Of a stretch of 64,000 nucleotides of DNA, positions 8,473 through 17,726 are shown piece after piece. Positions within the stretch are counted from its first letter, which is position 1; every line of letters starts with the position of its first letter. The position numbers and the translations under genes were made by a program. The DNA is from Psychrobacter ciconiae (GTDB lineage Bacteria; Pseudomonadota; Gammaproteobacteria; Pseudomonadales; Moraxellaceae): contig NZ_CAJGYV010000001.1 in NCBI RefSeq assembly GCF_904846055.1, positions 2,046,001 to 2,110,000 of the forward strand. Direction: 5' to 3'. The notes below the pieces were generated by a model. The model did not search any database. It was not told the origin of the DNA and worked only from the letters and a program-made list of their open reading frames with translations.

Positions 8473-8589
8473 TTAAACGCCCATCGCCCATTTGATGATT
8501 TGTGCAATGGTAAAAATGGTCAAAAATCCCGCCAAATATAGCCCGATAAACCAAGCCCACTGCGATTGTTTTTTGGATAATCGTTTCAT
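8473..8589 (-). CDS. Small cytochrome bd-associated membrane protein (DUF2474/CydX-like)
   Basis: 38 residues (8473-8589), a frame easily missed because of its size. It starts MKRLSKKQSQWAWF and contains one membrane helix (about residues 12-34) with the pattern WAWFIGLYLAGFLTIF, as in DUF2474 proteins encoded after cioAB-type genes. It begins 23 bases after the cydB stop on the same strand, with GAGG six bases before the ATG. Small single-helix proteins of this class (CydX, CydS) stabilise the heme sites of bd oxidases; that this one does so is inferred from position and form. Confidence 0.82.
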   Translation of the reverse strand: MKRLSKKQSQWAWFIGLYLAGFLTIFTIAQIIKWAMGV

Positions 8590-8612
8590 AATGACCTCGT
8601 TTTTATTTAACC

Positions 8613-9629
8613 TTAATACATGTGCTCATGATCTGTTTTACCTTTAAACGTATAATAGGCGTAGCCGGTATAGCTTAAGATAATCGGCAGCATGATGGCA
8701 GCGCCAATGAGCATGAAGGACAAGGACGTATCTGCCGCCGCAGCTTCATGAAGGGTCATTTGATAAGGCACAATGTAAGGGAAAACCGCAAAGCAAACGC
8801 CAATATAACCCATCAAAAATAGCGCCACGGTCAATAAAAAGGGACGGTATTCGCGCTCGGTGGACAAGTCCTTGCGCATAAGGAAAAACAATGCAACAAC
8901 AATAATTGGCATCGGTGCCAGATATAAAATCCCCGATAAGCTAAACCAACCCTCAAGCGCGTCAATGTCAGAAAAGTACATAAACGCCGTGACCACCACC
9001 ATCGCAAGTACCAACGCTACCAGCATCCAGCCGGAGACTTTACGCGCCCAAACTTGCAATTTGTGCTCAGTTTTAATAATCAGCCACGTTGAGCCTAACA
9101 GCGCGTAACCAATGATTAACGAGATGCCGCAAACCACTGAAAACGTGGTGAGCCAATCAAAAGGACCACCGGTATAAAGTCGATTGCTAGCCTCAAGCCC
9201 CTGAATTAAAGCCCCAAGCATGATGCCTTGAAAAAAGGCGGCAACCACAGACCCTGCAAAAAAGAAAAAGTCCCAAACGTAACGCTTTGAGGAGGCTTTA
9301 AAGCGAAATTCAAATGCCACCCCGCGCATGATTAACCCAAACAGCATAAAGATGACCGGCAAATAAAGCCCTGTCATAATAATCCCGTAAGCGACCGGAA
9401 ACGCCGCAAACAAGCCGCCGCCGCCCAAAACAAGCCAAGTCTCATTGCCATCCCAAAACGGCGCGATGGAGTTCATGATTCGGCTGCGGTTTTTGTCCGA
9501 TCCGGCAAAGGGAAATAAAATCCCGCAGCCCAAATCAAAGCCATCAAGCAGCACATAAACAAAAACAGCAAGGGCAATCAGACCGCCCCAAATCAGCGGC
9601 AAATCCAGCACATCACCAAAGTTAAACAT
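8613..9629 (-). CDS. cydB: Cytochrome bd-type ubiquinol oxidase subunit II
   Basis: 338 residues, all membrane. The N-terminus contains ALAVFVYVLLDGFDLG and then NSIAPFWDGNETWLV, the conserved CydB signature. The ATG overlaps the last base of the cydA stop (TAATG), so translation is coupled. Subunit II is the structural partner of the heme-bearing CydA in the inner membrane. The length, shorter than E. coli CydB (379), and the short Q-loop of its partner suggest the cyanide-insensitive (CioAB) branch. Confidence 0.95.
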   Translation of the reverse strand: MFNFGDVLDLPLIWGGLIALAVFVYVLLDGFDLGCGILFPFAGSDKNRSRIMNSIAPFWDGNETWLVLGGGGLFAAFPVAYGIIMTGLYLPVIFMLFGLIMRGVAFEFRFKASSKRYVWDFFFFAGSVVAAFFQGIMLGALIQGLEASNRLYTGGPFDWLTTFSVVCGISLIIGYALLGSTWLIIKTEHKLQVWARKVSGWMLVALVLAMVVVTAFMYFSDIDALEGWFSLSGILYLAPMPIIVVALFFLMRKDLSTEREYRPFLLTVALFLMGYIGVCFAVFPYIVPYQMTLHEAAAADTSLSFMLIGAAIMLPIILSYTGYAYYTFKGKTDHEHMY

Positions 9630-11131
9630 TAGCGTAATCCTCCATCGTCCACATCGTCGGCAGGAGCGTCTAAATCGCCGGCGTGCTGCTCAGTTTTTTC
9701 GCCCGCATTTTTATCGCCACTGAGCGTTCGACCTTGACCTTCGGTCACTGAATGCTCATAAAAATTGTCCTCACTTGGGTTATCAAACGGTTTAGGTCCC
9801 TGACCAATTAGGCGCAAAATATAAAATGTGCCGGCACCAAACACAAAAGCATAAACCACAATAAAGCCAATCAGTGTCGTTGCCACCTGCTGAGCTGCTA
9901 CCGGTGACATACTTTCCGCCGTTCGAATCACCCCATAAACCGTATAAGGCTGGCGACCTGTTTCAGTGACAAACCACCCCGACAGCAGCGCAATAAAGCC
10001 CATCGGCATCATCATCATCCAAGCTCGATGAAACCAAACGCTGTCTTTATCAAATTGCTGCTTTTTAAAGTACTTATAAATACTAAACAGCCCAACCATG
10101 ACCATCAAAAGTCCAATACCCACCATAATCCGAAACGCCCAAAACACGATTATCACCGGCGGTTGGTCTTCAGGCGCCCAGTTTTTTAAGCCTTTTACTT
10201 CCTTATCAAAGGAATGGGTCAAAATCAGCCCCGACACATAAGGAATGGCGACTTCATATTTGTTGGTTTGGTTTTTTTGGTCAGGAATGGCAAACAGCCG
10301 TAAAGCTGCCCCTTTTTCATCCTCCCAAATGCCTTCCATGGCAGCGACTTTTGCTGGTTGATGCTCAAGCGTATTTAACCCGTGCTCATCCCCAATCAGC
10401 ACTTGCGCCGGCGCGACAAAAATTGCCATCACCATCGCCATACCAAGCATCACGCGACCATGAGCGCGGTGCTCGGTGTGGCGCTTGGACTGCAAATAAT
10501 AAGCGCCAACCCCACCAACCACAAATGCCGTTGACAAAAACGCTGCCGTCATCATATGCGCGTAGCGGTATGGAAATGACGGGTTGAAGATAACTTTGAG
10601 CCAATCGGTTGGGTAGAGCAGACCGTCTGCGCCGACCATAAAACCTTGCGGCGTTTGCATAAAGCTGTTGGCAGACAAAATCCAAAATCCTGAAATGAGC
10701 GTGCCAATCGCCACAATCGCTGTTGAGGCAAAGTGCATGCGCTTACTGACCCGTCCCCAACCAAACAGCATAATTCCTAAAAATGAGGCTTCTAAGAAAA
10801 ATGCGGTCAGCACTTCATAAGCCAATAAAGGTCCCAACACATTACCTGCGCGGTCAGAAAATACTGCCCAGTTGGTGCCAAATTGATACGACATCACCAC
10901 GCCGGACACCACGCCCATGCCAAATACCACGGCAAAGATTTTGACCCAATGCTTATAAACTTCGGCATAAATGGGCTCGCCGGTTTTGAGCCATCGAAAC
11001 TCAAGCACCGTCAGCCAACTGGCAAGACCGATAGAAAATGCCGGAAAAACAATATGAAAGGAGATGACAAACGCAAACTGAATCCGCGCCAGCATTAAGG
11101 CATCAAGCTGGCTAATCACTGTGGCAAACAT
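9629..11131 (-). CDS. cydA: Cytochrome bd-type ubiquinol oxidase subunit I, CIO type
   Basis: 500 residues with about nine membrane helices. Heme ligand candidates are visible: His in FVISFHIVFPAFSIG near residue 25, His in YAHMMTAAF near 190, and Met in AFRIMVGIG near 335. The quinol-oxidation loop is short and carries GWFVTETGRQPYTVYG, where most family members have GRQPW. The enzyme takes electrons from ubiquinol and reduces O2 to water without pumping protons, with high oxygen affinity and, in the CIO branch, resistance to cyanide. First gene of a cydA-cydB-DUF2474 operon. The C-terminal 45 residues are an acidic cytoplasmic tail. Confidence 0.95.
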   Translation of the reverse strand: MFATVISQLDALMLARIQFAFVISFHIVFPAFSIGLASWLTVLEFRWLKTGEPIYAEVYKHWVKIFAVVFGMGVVSGVVMSYQFGTNWAVFSDRAGNVLGPLLAYEVLTAFFLEASFLGIMLFGWGRVSKRMHFASTAIVAIGTLISGFWILSANSFMQTPQGFMVGADGLLYPTDWLKVIFNPSFPYRYAHMMTAAFLSTAFVVGGVGAYYLQSKRHTEHRAHGRVMLGMAMVMAIFVAPAQVLIGDEHGLNTLEHQPAKVAAMEGIWEDEKGAALRLFAIPDQKNQTNKYEVAIPYVSGLILTHSFDKEVKGLKNWAPEDQPPVIIVFWAFRIMVGIGLLMVMVGLFSIYKYFKKQQFDKDSVWFHRAWMMMMPMGFIALLSGWFVTETGRQPYTVYGVIRTAESMSPVAAQQVATTLIGFIVVYAFVFGAGTFYILRLIGQGPKPFDNPSEDNFYEHSVTEGQGRTLSGDKNAGEKTEQHAGDLDAPADDVDDGGLR

Positions 11132-11215
11132 AAATGACTACCTTTGTTTTAAGCTTGGTCAAACTGTCATTTGACTTTGGCGTTATCATGATTTGGGCAA
11201 GGTAGCGATAGTGGC

Positions 11216-11245
11216 AGTATAAAATTAAGGGTTATAAAATGTTAA
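11216..11245 (-). promoter_or_regulatory. Candidate cydAB promoter
   Basis: On the minus strand TTAACA (11240-11245) and TATACT (11216-11221) are 18 bases apart, 85 bases before the cydA ATG. The -10 hexamer is good and the -35 fair. No FNR/Anr-type TTGAT-N4-ATCAA palindrome is seen nearby. Confidence 0.45.
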
Positions 11246-11585
11246 TCGATCTGCCATCTTGTATGAGTAATGTTAAGTAAAGTTAAATTACATAATTTGT
11301 AAATTAAACCACTTGCTTGTAATCTCGACTTATTTACCAATAACTTGTGCTTACCTTAAACCAATGTGGCATATAGTATGCGCCGATTGACAGCCACGCG
11401 CAAGCAACAGCAAAATACTGAAACAAACTTCAAGGTCATCAATTAGCATTGAAAAAGCAGGCCTCTCATCAAAGATAATTGTTTAGAAAAACTTGCCAAT
11501 TCAATAGTGGGACTGTGGACTTTTGAGCAAAAACCTTCAGTATACTAAGCCAAGAAAGCGCATTAATATCAGCGCTCTTATGGGC
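11246..11585. other. Noncoding region between cydA and the lipoprotein hydrolase
   Basis: About 340 AT-rich bases without a credible frame. TTGACA occurs at about 11387 on the plus strand but has no matched -10 and no gene to serve. GCGC/GCGC repeats at about 11558-11576 could form a weak 3' hairpin after the minus-strand hydrolase gene. Confidence 0.4.
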
Positions 11586-14027
11586 TTAAGGCTGTTTGGT
11601 TAATTGCGCGTGTAAAATGCGCCGCAGCGTGAGGATGGTTTGCGGGTTGGATTGAATGCTATGACCGCCTGAGATGACCGTTTCGCTTGCTGCGCCTTGC
11701 AAATGGGCGCTTTTATACGGCACGATGCCATCGGATAAACGGTCAGACAAAGATTGGCTTAGGCGATCGTCCACCGTAACCGCTGCAATCAACGGTTCGC
11801 TTGGTATTTTTGGTGAGGCTTCATCGGTCGTAGCCTCTGCCTCTTTGTCAGCTTTGGACAAATCAAGCTTAGCGCCCTCTGGCTGAAGCTGAGCGATACC
11901 TTGAGTCAAGTCCGAATCATTACTGGCAATGATGGAGTGGTAAGTGACGCCCTTATCAATGCTCACATCACGGGTGAGCGTAATAAACGAGGATTTGTCG
12001 CTCAATTGACTGGCGCCATTTTGCAAATACAGCGCCCCAAGCGGATTTTGTGCCAAGTCACCTTGGGTGGCAATGGCTGCTAAATTGTCAGTGACCGTTT
12101 TTACGATATTGAGCGGCAGATAAATGATGCGCCGAAGCGCCCGCGTAAACCATCTATCGGCGTAGTCCGTCCCTTGAAATGGCGCGGACAAAAACACGGC
12201 AGTATCCACCTGCGGTAGTGGCGTCAGCTCGAAGCGCTCGCCAAGCGTCTCGCGGCTAAAGGCGGTCTTTAGCATGGTGTTGATTTGCCGTTTGTTGGCA
12301 TTGGTCAGCGCGTCACTGTCTTGCAGCTCATCAAAGCGCTGCGCCAAATTGTCATTAGATAGCATGAGGCGGGCGATGACCGCGCCCATACTGTGACTGA
12401 TGATGACGCTGTTTTTACTCGACGGCTGGCTGCCGCTTGGGTCAGTTTTTTGATAAGCGGCGGTTAATAGCTTTTGGATTTGATAGCGGTTTTCTAAAAT
12501 CGGCAAATTGGTGGGATAAAATACCTGCCAAACTTGATAACGGTCACGCAAGATTTCATCGTTAAAAATGTCATTGGTCAAATTGACCCAAGCGGCAGGG
12601 CTTGATGCCAAACCATGAAGCATGATGATCACCCGTTTGTTTGGGTCATAAGGCTCAAGCATAAACAACTTGGGCAGGCTTGCTTCTTGCTGACGGGTCA
12701 ACAGATTTAAATAGCCGACGCCATCGAGCTGATTTTCGGCAAGCCAAAGCCCATAACTTGCCGAAAAGTTGGCAGAAAGCGGATAATCTTCACCCAAAAT
12801 ATGAACGCTGTCAGTACGATAAGGGTTATAAAGGTGAATGTCTAAATCGTTACTGGCAAGCACATCAAGGACGCTGTCGCCTTTAGGCTGAATCAGCCCT
12901 GTTATCAGCAAATGACCGGTAGGATAAATTCGCGAGGCAGGGTCTTCTTCACTGCTGCTTGATTTGCTCAATTTTCCTGAAAGCGTTGACACCAAAAGCT
13001 GACGAATGGTGGTGGTGTAGCGGTCATCGAGTGAGGCGACAAGGCTTACCCCAAGCCCTGGGCGTTTGCTGATGGAGTTGAGTCCTGAAAGCCTGAGCTC
13101 ATATGCTGAAATCAAGTCGCTAAGCGCCGAGGTCTGTTTTTGCGCATTTTGCAAATAGTTGCTTTCGTTGGGCAAAAAAACGTTGAGGCTATAAGGGTCT
13201 GAGGTCAGCGTCATCACTTTGACTTGCTGTGTTGGGTCACTAGATTGCGCAGGCGAGTTGGCGATCAGACTATTATCTGTGGTCGCCGTCATGGGAAGGT
13301 AATCGACCCTCATGTTAGTAGCGTCACCTAAGCGCTGATAAGGACTCTCGCTTGACTCATAAAGCCGCGTGATGATGTCATTGCTTGCTGCGTTATAAAT
13401 GTCTTGAGTTTGGATATCAAGCTCAGTGGGCAGTCTTGAATTGTGGCGTTGTTCTAAGGCGGAATGATCGCTCTTGGTTTCAAAATCGTGCTCAAGGCTG
13501 TCATAAAATAAAAAAGTGTAGCTGGTTTTTACCGCATCGATGAGCCTTGATTGATAGTCCGTCAAACATTCCTGCGAACGCTTGGCTTGCGCTTTGGCTT
13601 CTTTTGCGCTCGGCTCGGCATTGGCAAAATACGGGTCAATCGGCGCTCTAGCTAACACCGCTTGGCAGTCGCGATTGTCCATCAGGCTTCGAGCCTTGGC
13701 GTAATGAAGCTCTGCAAAAACCGCTAAGGCTTGTCGGTAGCGGTCAGTCAATAGACTGTCTGACAGTTGAGCTAAGCACAAATCAAAATGCTTGAGGCAA
13801 GCTTGCTCATTCAGTCCTGCCGATAAGAGCGCCGATGCCGTATGGCTACTTAGCTTATTGTCCGTGATGATGTTACCACGCTGAGCGGCAATGGTTTTCG
13901 CCGAGGTTTGCTTATTAACCTTAACGGTGCTGCACGCCGATAGGGTAAATATCAACACGCAAGCAACAACAGGCGCTTTCAAGATAAAAGCGCCTGTTGA
14001 CCTATCAAACCGATTAAAAAACTGCAT
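11586..14027 (-). CDS. Lipoprotein with alpha/beta hydrolase (PGAP1/lipase-like) domain
   Basis: 813 residues. A lipoprotein signal peptide ends with LSAC (Cys about residue 32), so the protein is membrane-tethered outside the cytoplasm. The first 430 residues have no domain I recognise. From about 460 an alpha/beta hydrolase core begins with RVIIMLHGLASSPAAW (oxyanion region). The nucleophile elbow is SHSMG near 545 (Ser) and a C-terminal GGHSIQS supplies a likely catalytic His near 788. The fold resembles serine esterases or lipases that act on acyl esters. The gene begins 10 bases after the TPR-like gene, so the two are almost certainly cotranscribed. The substrate is unknown. Confidence 0.82.
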   Translation of the reverse strand: MQFFNRFDRSTGAFILKAPVVACVLIFTLSACSTVKVNKQTSAKTIAAQRGNIITDNKLSSHTASALLSAGLNEQACLKHFDLCLAQLSDSLLTDRYRQALAVFAELHYAKARSLMDNRDCQAVLARAPIDPYFANAEPSAKEAKAQAKRSQECLTDYQSRLIDAVKTSYTFLFYDSLEHDFETKSDHSALEQRHNSRLPTELDIQTQDIYNAASNDIITRLYESSESPYQRLGDATNMRVDYLPMTATTDNSLIANSPAQSSDPTQQVKVMTLTSDPYSLNVFLPNESNYLQNAQKQTSALSDLISAYELRLSGLNSISKRPGLGVSLVASLDDRYTTTIRQLLVSTLSGKLSKSSSSEEDPASRIYPTGHLLITGLIQPKGDSVLDVLASNDLDIHLYNPYRTDSVHILGEDYPLSANFSASYGLWLAENQLDGVGYLNLLTRQQEASLPKLFMLEPYDPNKRVIIMLHGLASSPAAWVNLTNDIFNDEILRDRYQVWQVFYPTNLPILENRYQIQKLLTAAYQKTDPSGSQPSSKNSVIISHSMGAVIARLMLSNDNLAQRFDELQDSDALTNANKRQINTMLKTAFSRETLGERFELTPLPQVDTAVFLSAPFQGTDYADRWFTRALRRIIYLPLNIVKTVTDNLAAIATQGDLAQNPLGALYLQNGASQLSDKSSFITLTRDVSIDKGVTYHSIIASNDSDLTQGIAQLQPEGAKLDLSKADKEAEATTDEASPKIPSEPLIAAVTVDDRLSQSLSDRLSDGIVPYKSAHLQGAASETVISGGHSIQSNPQTILTLRRILHAQLTKQP

Positions 14028-14037
14028 TAAATTTAGC

Positions 14038-15147
14038 TTACATTTTTAAGTTGATGTTTGGCGCAGGCAAGTCCCAAATGTAGTATTTGCCTTCCTCAAT
14101 CAACTGAATTTGCTTTGGAATTTGCGTGTTTTCAGGATGCTGCTGCTGCAAGCGCTTTAATCGCTCTAAAGCTTGAGATTTTTTATCGCTTAACAAATCA
14201 GACTGCGCAAGGCTTTGTTCAGCTTCCAAGTAGCCAAGTTTGACTGCCCGATCAAGGTACTTTTGACCTTCTTTAAAGCCGCCGCCTTCTGAGAGCATCA
14301 TGCCGTATAAAAAGTTCGCTTCAGCGCTGTCAGGCTTTAACTTGATGGCGCGGTCAACATATTGACCACCGCGAACAGCAAAATCAGAGCCCAAATCTAG
14401 GTTGCGACCCATGCCATTTAATTTTGCAGCACGAAGCAGCACATCGTAAGAGGCGTCAGAAGCCTTGGCATAAGGCTCAATCCAATCGGCTAAGACTTTG
14501 ATTTTTTCACGAGCGTAATAGCGCTGAGTGCGGTTAGGGAAGTTGGGCGGATAGTGGCGTGCGTTTGGCGATACTTCTTTAATAAAATCATCAAGTAAGC
14601 TGACATCGATTTTATCGGTGCCAAGCCCCGTTTTTTGTGGAATCAAAACAGTAGGAACAAAACTGACATTCGCCACGCTCAGTTTTGGCGCAGGGATTCC
14701 GGCAAGTTGACCGCCGCTAATGTCAACACCTGTCGTGGTAATCGGCGCGGGCTGATAAACTTGGACTTCGGTTTGAACATTAGCTTGAGCCGGTTTTGCA
14801 AATTGACCAGGAAATATCGGCGTTGCTACCATCGGCGGTTTTGCAAGCGATGTTTGGGGGGCTTGATATAAGGTCACATGAAAGTTGGTTGCTTGAATGT
14901 CCTCATCAGCACTGGCTTGAGCATCGGTCGATTGCGTTTGCGTGGCTGCCGGATTTGGGCTTGAGGCGGCGCGGCGGATAACGCGTTGGCTTGAATCGAT
15001 CGCTTGCGGTACCGCACTGACCTTATCGGTCGACTCAGCAGCAACACTTGGCGTGGACATCAGCATAGCACAAGCAGCAGCCAAGGCGCTGAGCGTCAGA
15101 GGCTTTGAGGCAGCAAAAGAGGATTTAAAATGAGCGTTCATAGACAT
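14038..15147 (-). CDS. Exported TPR/Sel1-like repeat protein
   Basis: 369 residues, start ATG 15147 with AAGG five bases upstream. A signal peptide ends around SVAA (residue 37). Residues 40-170 are Ala/Gln/Pro-rich and probably flexible. The C-terminal third contains helical repeats of TPR type: DVLLRAAKLNGMGRN, AIKLKPDSAEANFLYGMML and AVKLGYLEAEQ. It is most likely periplasmic and used for protein-protein contact. Its downstream partner, 10 bases away, is the lipoprotein hydrolase, which suggests that the two work together. No specific function is assigned. Confidence 0.75.
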   Translation of the reverse strand: MSMNAHFKSSFAASKPLTLSALAAACAMLMSTPSVAAESTDKVSAVPQAIDSSQRVIRRAASSPNPAATQTQSTDAQASADEDIQATNFHVTLYQAPQTSLAKPPMVATPIFPGQFAKPAQANVQTEVQVYQPAPITTTGVDISGGQLAGIPAPKLSVANVSFVPTVLIPQKTGLGTDKIDVSLLDDFIKEVSPNARHYPPNFPNRTQRYYAREKIKVLADWIEPYAKASDASYDVLLRAAKLNGMGRNLDLGSDFAVRGGQYVDRAIKLKPDSAEANFLYGMMLSEGGGFKEGQKYLDRAVKLGYLEAEQSLAQSDLLSDKKSQALERLKRLQQQHPENTQIPKQIQLIEEGKYYIWDLPAPNINLKM

Positions 15148-15350
15148 AATAACCTTACTAAATGAGATGACCTGTTAATTAAAGACAAAAGGTCTGAGGG
15201 TAGTAAATAATAGATAAGCCATAACGATAGAGTTTGTACCACTATAAAAAACAATCAAAATCTTATGGCGAATATCAGTTAAGGTAACAAATCTTATGCC
15301 ATGCTGTATAGGGCTTAAGTCGCAACCGTGTTAATTTTCTGCTAAAAAAA

Positions 15351-15995
15351 TTATAAATGATAAGCAGTGGCTTTCATACCATTTGCCATCCAGCGCATCG
15401 CAAAACGCACCGGTGGCGACAGTGCCGACCCGCCATTGTCCAAAGCCAACTGCCGATGATGCAACTCTTCAATATCCATCTGCGCCAAAATCTCTTTAGA
15501 GCGCGTGTCCTGCGGCGGCAACTGCTTGATATGGTCTTGCAAATGCTCACTAACCTGAGCTTCAGTTTCTGCGACAAACCCTAAGCTGAACTCGTTAGAA
15601 ACCATCCCAGCCACCGCCCCAAGCCCAAACGACATTCCATACCAAAGCGGCGTAAAAATACTAGGATGACTGCCAAGCTCAGTAAGTCTGGTTTCGCACC
15701 ACACCAAATGGTCGACCTCTTCATCAGCCGACTGCTGCATCGCTTGTCTGACGGCATCATTTTTTGCGCTAAATGCTTGACCGTGATACAAGCCCTGAGC
15801 ACAAACCTCACCGGTATGATTGATCCGCATCAGCCCTGCCACATGGCGCGACTCGGTAATGCTCAGCTTAGGTAACCTGTCCTCAGTAACCGGCAAGGGT
15901 CGCGTTGATGGATTGGAATTTGGCACAATAGCCCGTAGCGCTTTGTCAACGCCAAGCAATAACTCATCGATTTTGGTCAAAGATCGCACGCTCAT
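15351..15995 (-). CDS. coq7: 2-polyprenyl-3-methyl-6-methoxy-1,4-benzoquinol hydroxylase Coq7
   Basis: 214 residues, start ATG with AGGAG six bases upstream. It is a ferritin-like diiron hydroxylase. Iron ligands are seen in RINHTGEVCAQ (Glu), SADEEVDHLVW (Glu and His), VAETEAQVSEHL (Glu) and MDIEELHHRQLAL (Glu and His). It carries out the penultimate ubiquinone step, hydroxylating demethoxyubiquinol at C6; it replaces UbiF in Pseudomonas and Acinetobacter. Ubiquinol made here is the electron donor for the bd oxidase encoded nearby. Monocistronic as far as can be seen. Confidence 0.95.
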   Translation of the reverse strand: MSVRSLTKIDELLLGVDKALRAIVPNSNPSTRPLPVTEDRLPKLSITESRHVAGLMRINHTGEVCAQGLYHGQAFSAKNDAVRQAMQQSADEEVDHLVWCETRLTELGSHPSIFTPLWYGMSFGLGAVAGMVSNEFSLGFVAETEAQVSEHLQDHIKQLPPQDTRSKEILAQMDIEELHHRQLALDNGGSALSPPVRFAMRWMANGMKATAYHL

Positions 15996-16138
15996 TGCAA
16001 GCTCCTGCTAGCATCGTCTAGAAAATAAACCAATATACCAAATATAGCCGTATTTACATAAGGGTTTTCGTTTGAAACACCGGCTAGTTTTTAATTTAAA
16101 TTAATGATTAATATTTAATGATCACCAGTTAACAGTCA

Positions 16139-17482
16139 CTATGTTGGCATCGACGTATCATGAGTTTGAATCGTCGCGTTTTTGATATGGTGGCGTAATT
16201 TTTTAATCAAAAACAGCCCAAACAGAAGGTTGAAAATACCAGTGACCAAAAACAGTTGCGGCAAATTAAGATTGATGACATTCAGGATAACAATAGCAAA
16301 AATTGCCGAACCAACCATAAAAATAGCATTGAAAATATTATTAGCGCCAACAATACGCGCGCGGTGGCTGATGGGCGCATAAGCTTGCATTGCTGCATAA
16401 AGCGGCACAATATAAAGCCCACCACTAAACCCTAAAAAAAACAAGTCAATAAACACCCGAAGTGTACCTTGCTGAGCAAAAAGCTGAGCAACCCCTAAAA
16501 GTGGCGCGGTTTCGCTCATTGTAGCGCCAATATTGAGCGCGGATAATGAAAAATACAAATCCATAGCAAATAGACTTAATCCGGCAATACCAAAGGGCAG
16601 CAGCCTGAGACTCACCTGATTTTTGGTCAAAGTTTTGCAAAGCAGTGAGCCGATTGATACGCCCACTGAAAACAGCGTCAGTAAAAAAATCACCACCGAC
16701 TCATCACCAAACAAAATCACCTTGCTAAACTCAGGCGTTTGGGTTAAAAACGTCGCCCCATAAAACCAAAACCAACTGTTGCCTAAAATGACAAAAAACA
16801 AGAACGGCAAAGAATATAAATACCGCACCGTAGCAAAGCTTGTGGTAAAAATATTCCAGTTGATGTTTAAGTCAGGCTGCATGGCGGGCATATTGGGAAT
16901 AAATCGTGACGCAAAATAACCCAGTCCTGCCATAACCAAAACCGTAACGCTGATCCAGTATAGGGGATGGTTAAGCTGAGTGAGCACCCCTGCCACAATC
17001 ATCCCAAGCAAAATGGCAAGCGATGTTCCCATTTGGAACAAACCGTTTGCACCGACCAGCTCATCCTCTTTCATTGCTTGCGGCAAATAGGCGTACTTGA
17101 TGGGACCAAAAAAAGTAGATTGCGTTCCCATTAAAAACAGCGCCACAAACAGTAGGCTATAGACCTCGAACAAAAAGCCCACCGCCGCTAGCACCATAAT
17201 GACAATTTCAAGCAATTTTATCAGCCGCGTCAGCTTAGATTTTTCAAACTTGTCGGCGAGCTGACCTGCAAGCGCTGAAAATAAAAAATAAGGCAAAATG
17301 AACAGCATCGCCGCCAAGTTGTTTAAAATACTGACCGCCACCCCAAGTTGACTTGCTGCCGTATAAGTAAGCACTAAAATCAGCGCCTGCTTGAACACAT
17401 TGTCATTAAACGCACCTAAAAACTGAGTAAAAAACATCGAACTAAAGCGGCGACGCTTAAATAGCGTAAACTGATTTGCCAT
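16139..17482 (-). CDS. MFS transporter, LplT-like (lysophospholipid) family
   Basis: 447 residues with about 12 membrane helices, start ATG with AGGAG upstream. FFTQFLGAFNDNVFKQAL at the N-terminus is the hallmark of the LplT branch, and GTQSTFFGPIKYAYLPQ is also typical. LplT flips lysophospholipids inward for re-acylation by Aas. In many proteobacteria this module is fused to the acyltransferase; here it stands alone, and no aas gene is in the window. Substrate assignment is by similarity only. Confidence 0.82.
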   Translation of the reverse strand: MANQFTLFKRRRFSSMFFTQFLGAFNDNVFKQALILVLTYTAASQLGVAVSILNNLAAMLFILPYFLFSALAGQLADKFEKSKLTRLIKLLEIVIMVLAAVGFLFEVYSLLFVALFLMGTQSTFFGPIKYAYLPQAMKEDELVGANGLFQMGTSLAILLGMIVAGVLTQLNHPLYWISVTVLVMAGLGYFASRFIPNMPAMQPDLNINWNIFTTSFATVRYLYSLPFLFFVILGNSWFWFYGATFLTQTPEFSKVILFGDESVVIFLLTLFSVGVSIGSLLCKTLTKNQVSLRLLPFGIAGLSLFAMDLYFSLSALNIGATMSETAPLLGVAQLFAQQGTLRVFIDLFFLGFSGGLYIVPLYAAMQAYAPISHRARIVGANNIFNAIFMVGSAIFAIVILNVINLNLPQLFLVTGIFNLLFGLFLIKKLRHHIKNATIQTHDTSMPT

Positions 17483-17726
17483 ACCGGCTCCTAATAGGGG
17501 TCAAAAAAACGCTCAAATGGTGCAATTATCAAAAACTATCAAAGGCTTAGTAAAATCAGCCGTCAGCACTTTGCAATTTTGCCTTATAATAGCAAGCGAC
17601 TCACATAATTACTGTCAGCAAATGCTATGAATTAAAAGTGATGTCGGCTATGATTTATAGGCTTAATTTTTGCGCAGTGAATTTTACAAGCGCTGATTTA
17701 GAAAAAACTATAGGAAGTATGACATC
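17483..17726. other. Divergent promoter region between the MFS gene and tamA
   Basis: 244 bases with the leader of tamA. AGGAAG lies nine bases before the tamA ATG. TATAAT occurs at about 17584-17589 on the plus strand, 140 bases from tamA, without a clear -35 box. Confidence 0.4.

Noticed and set aside
10386..10685. Long frames on alternate phases inside cydA
   Set aside because: They overlap a well-conserved membrane subunit and follow from its codon pattern.
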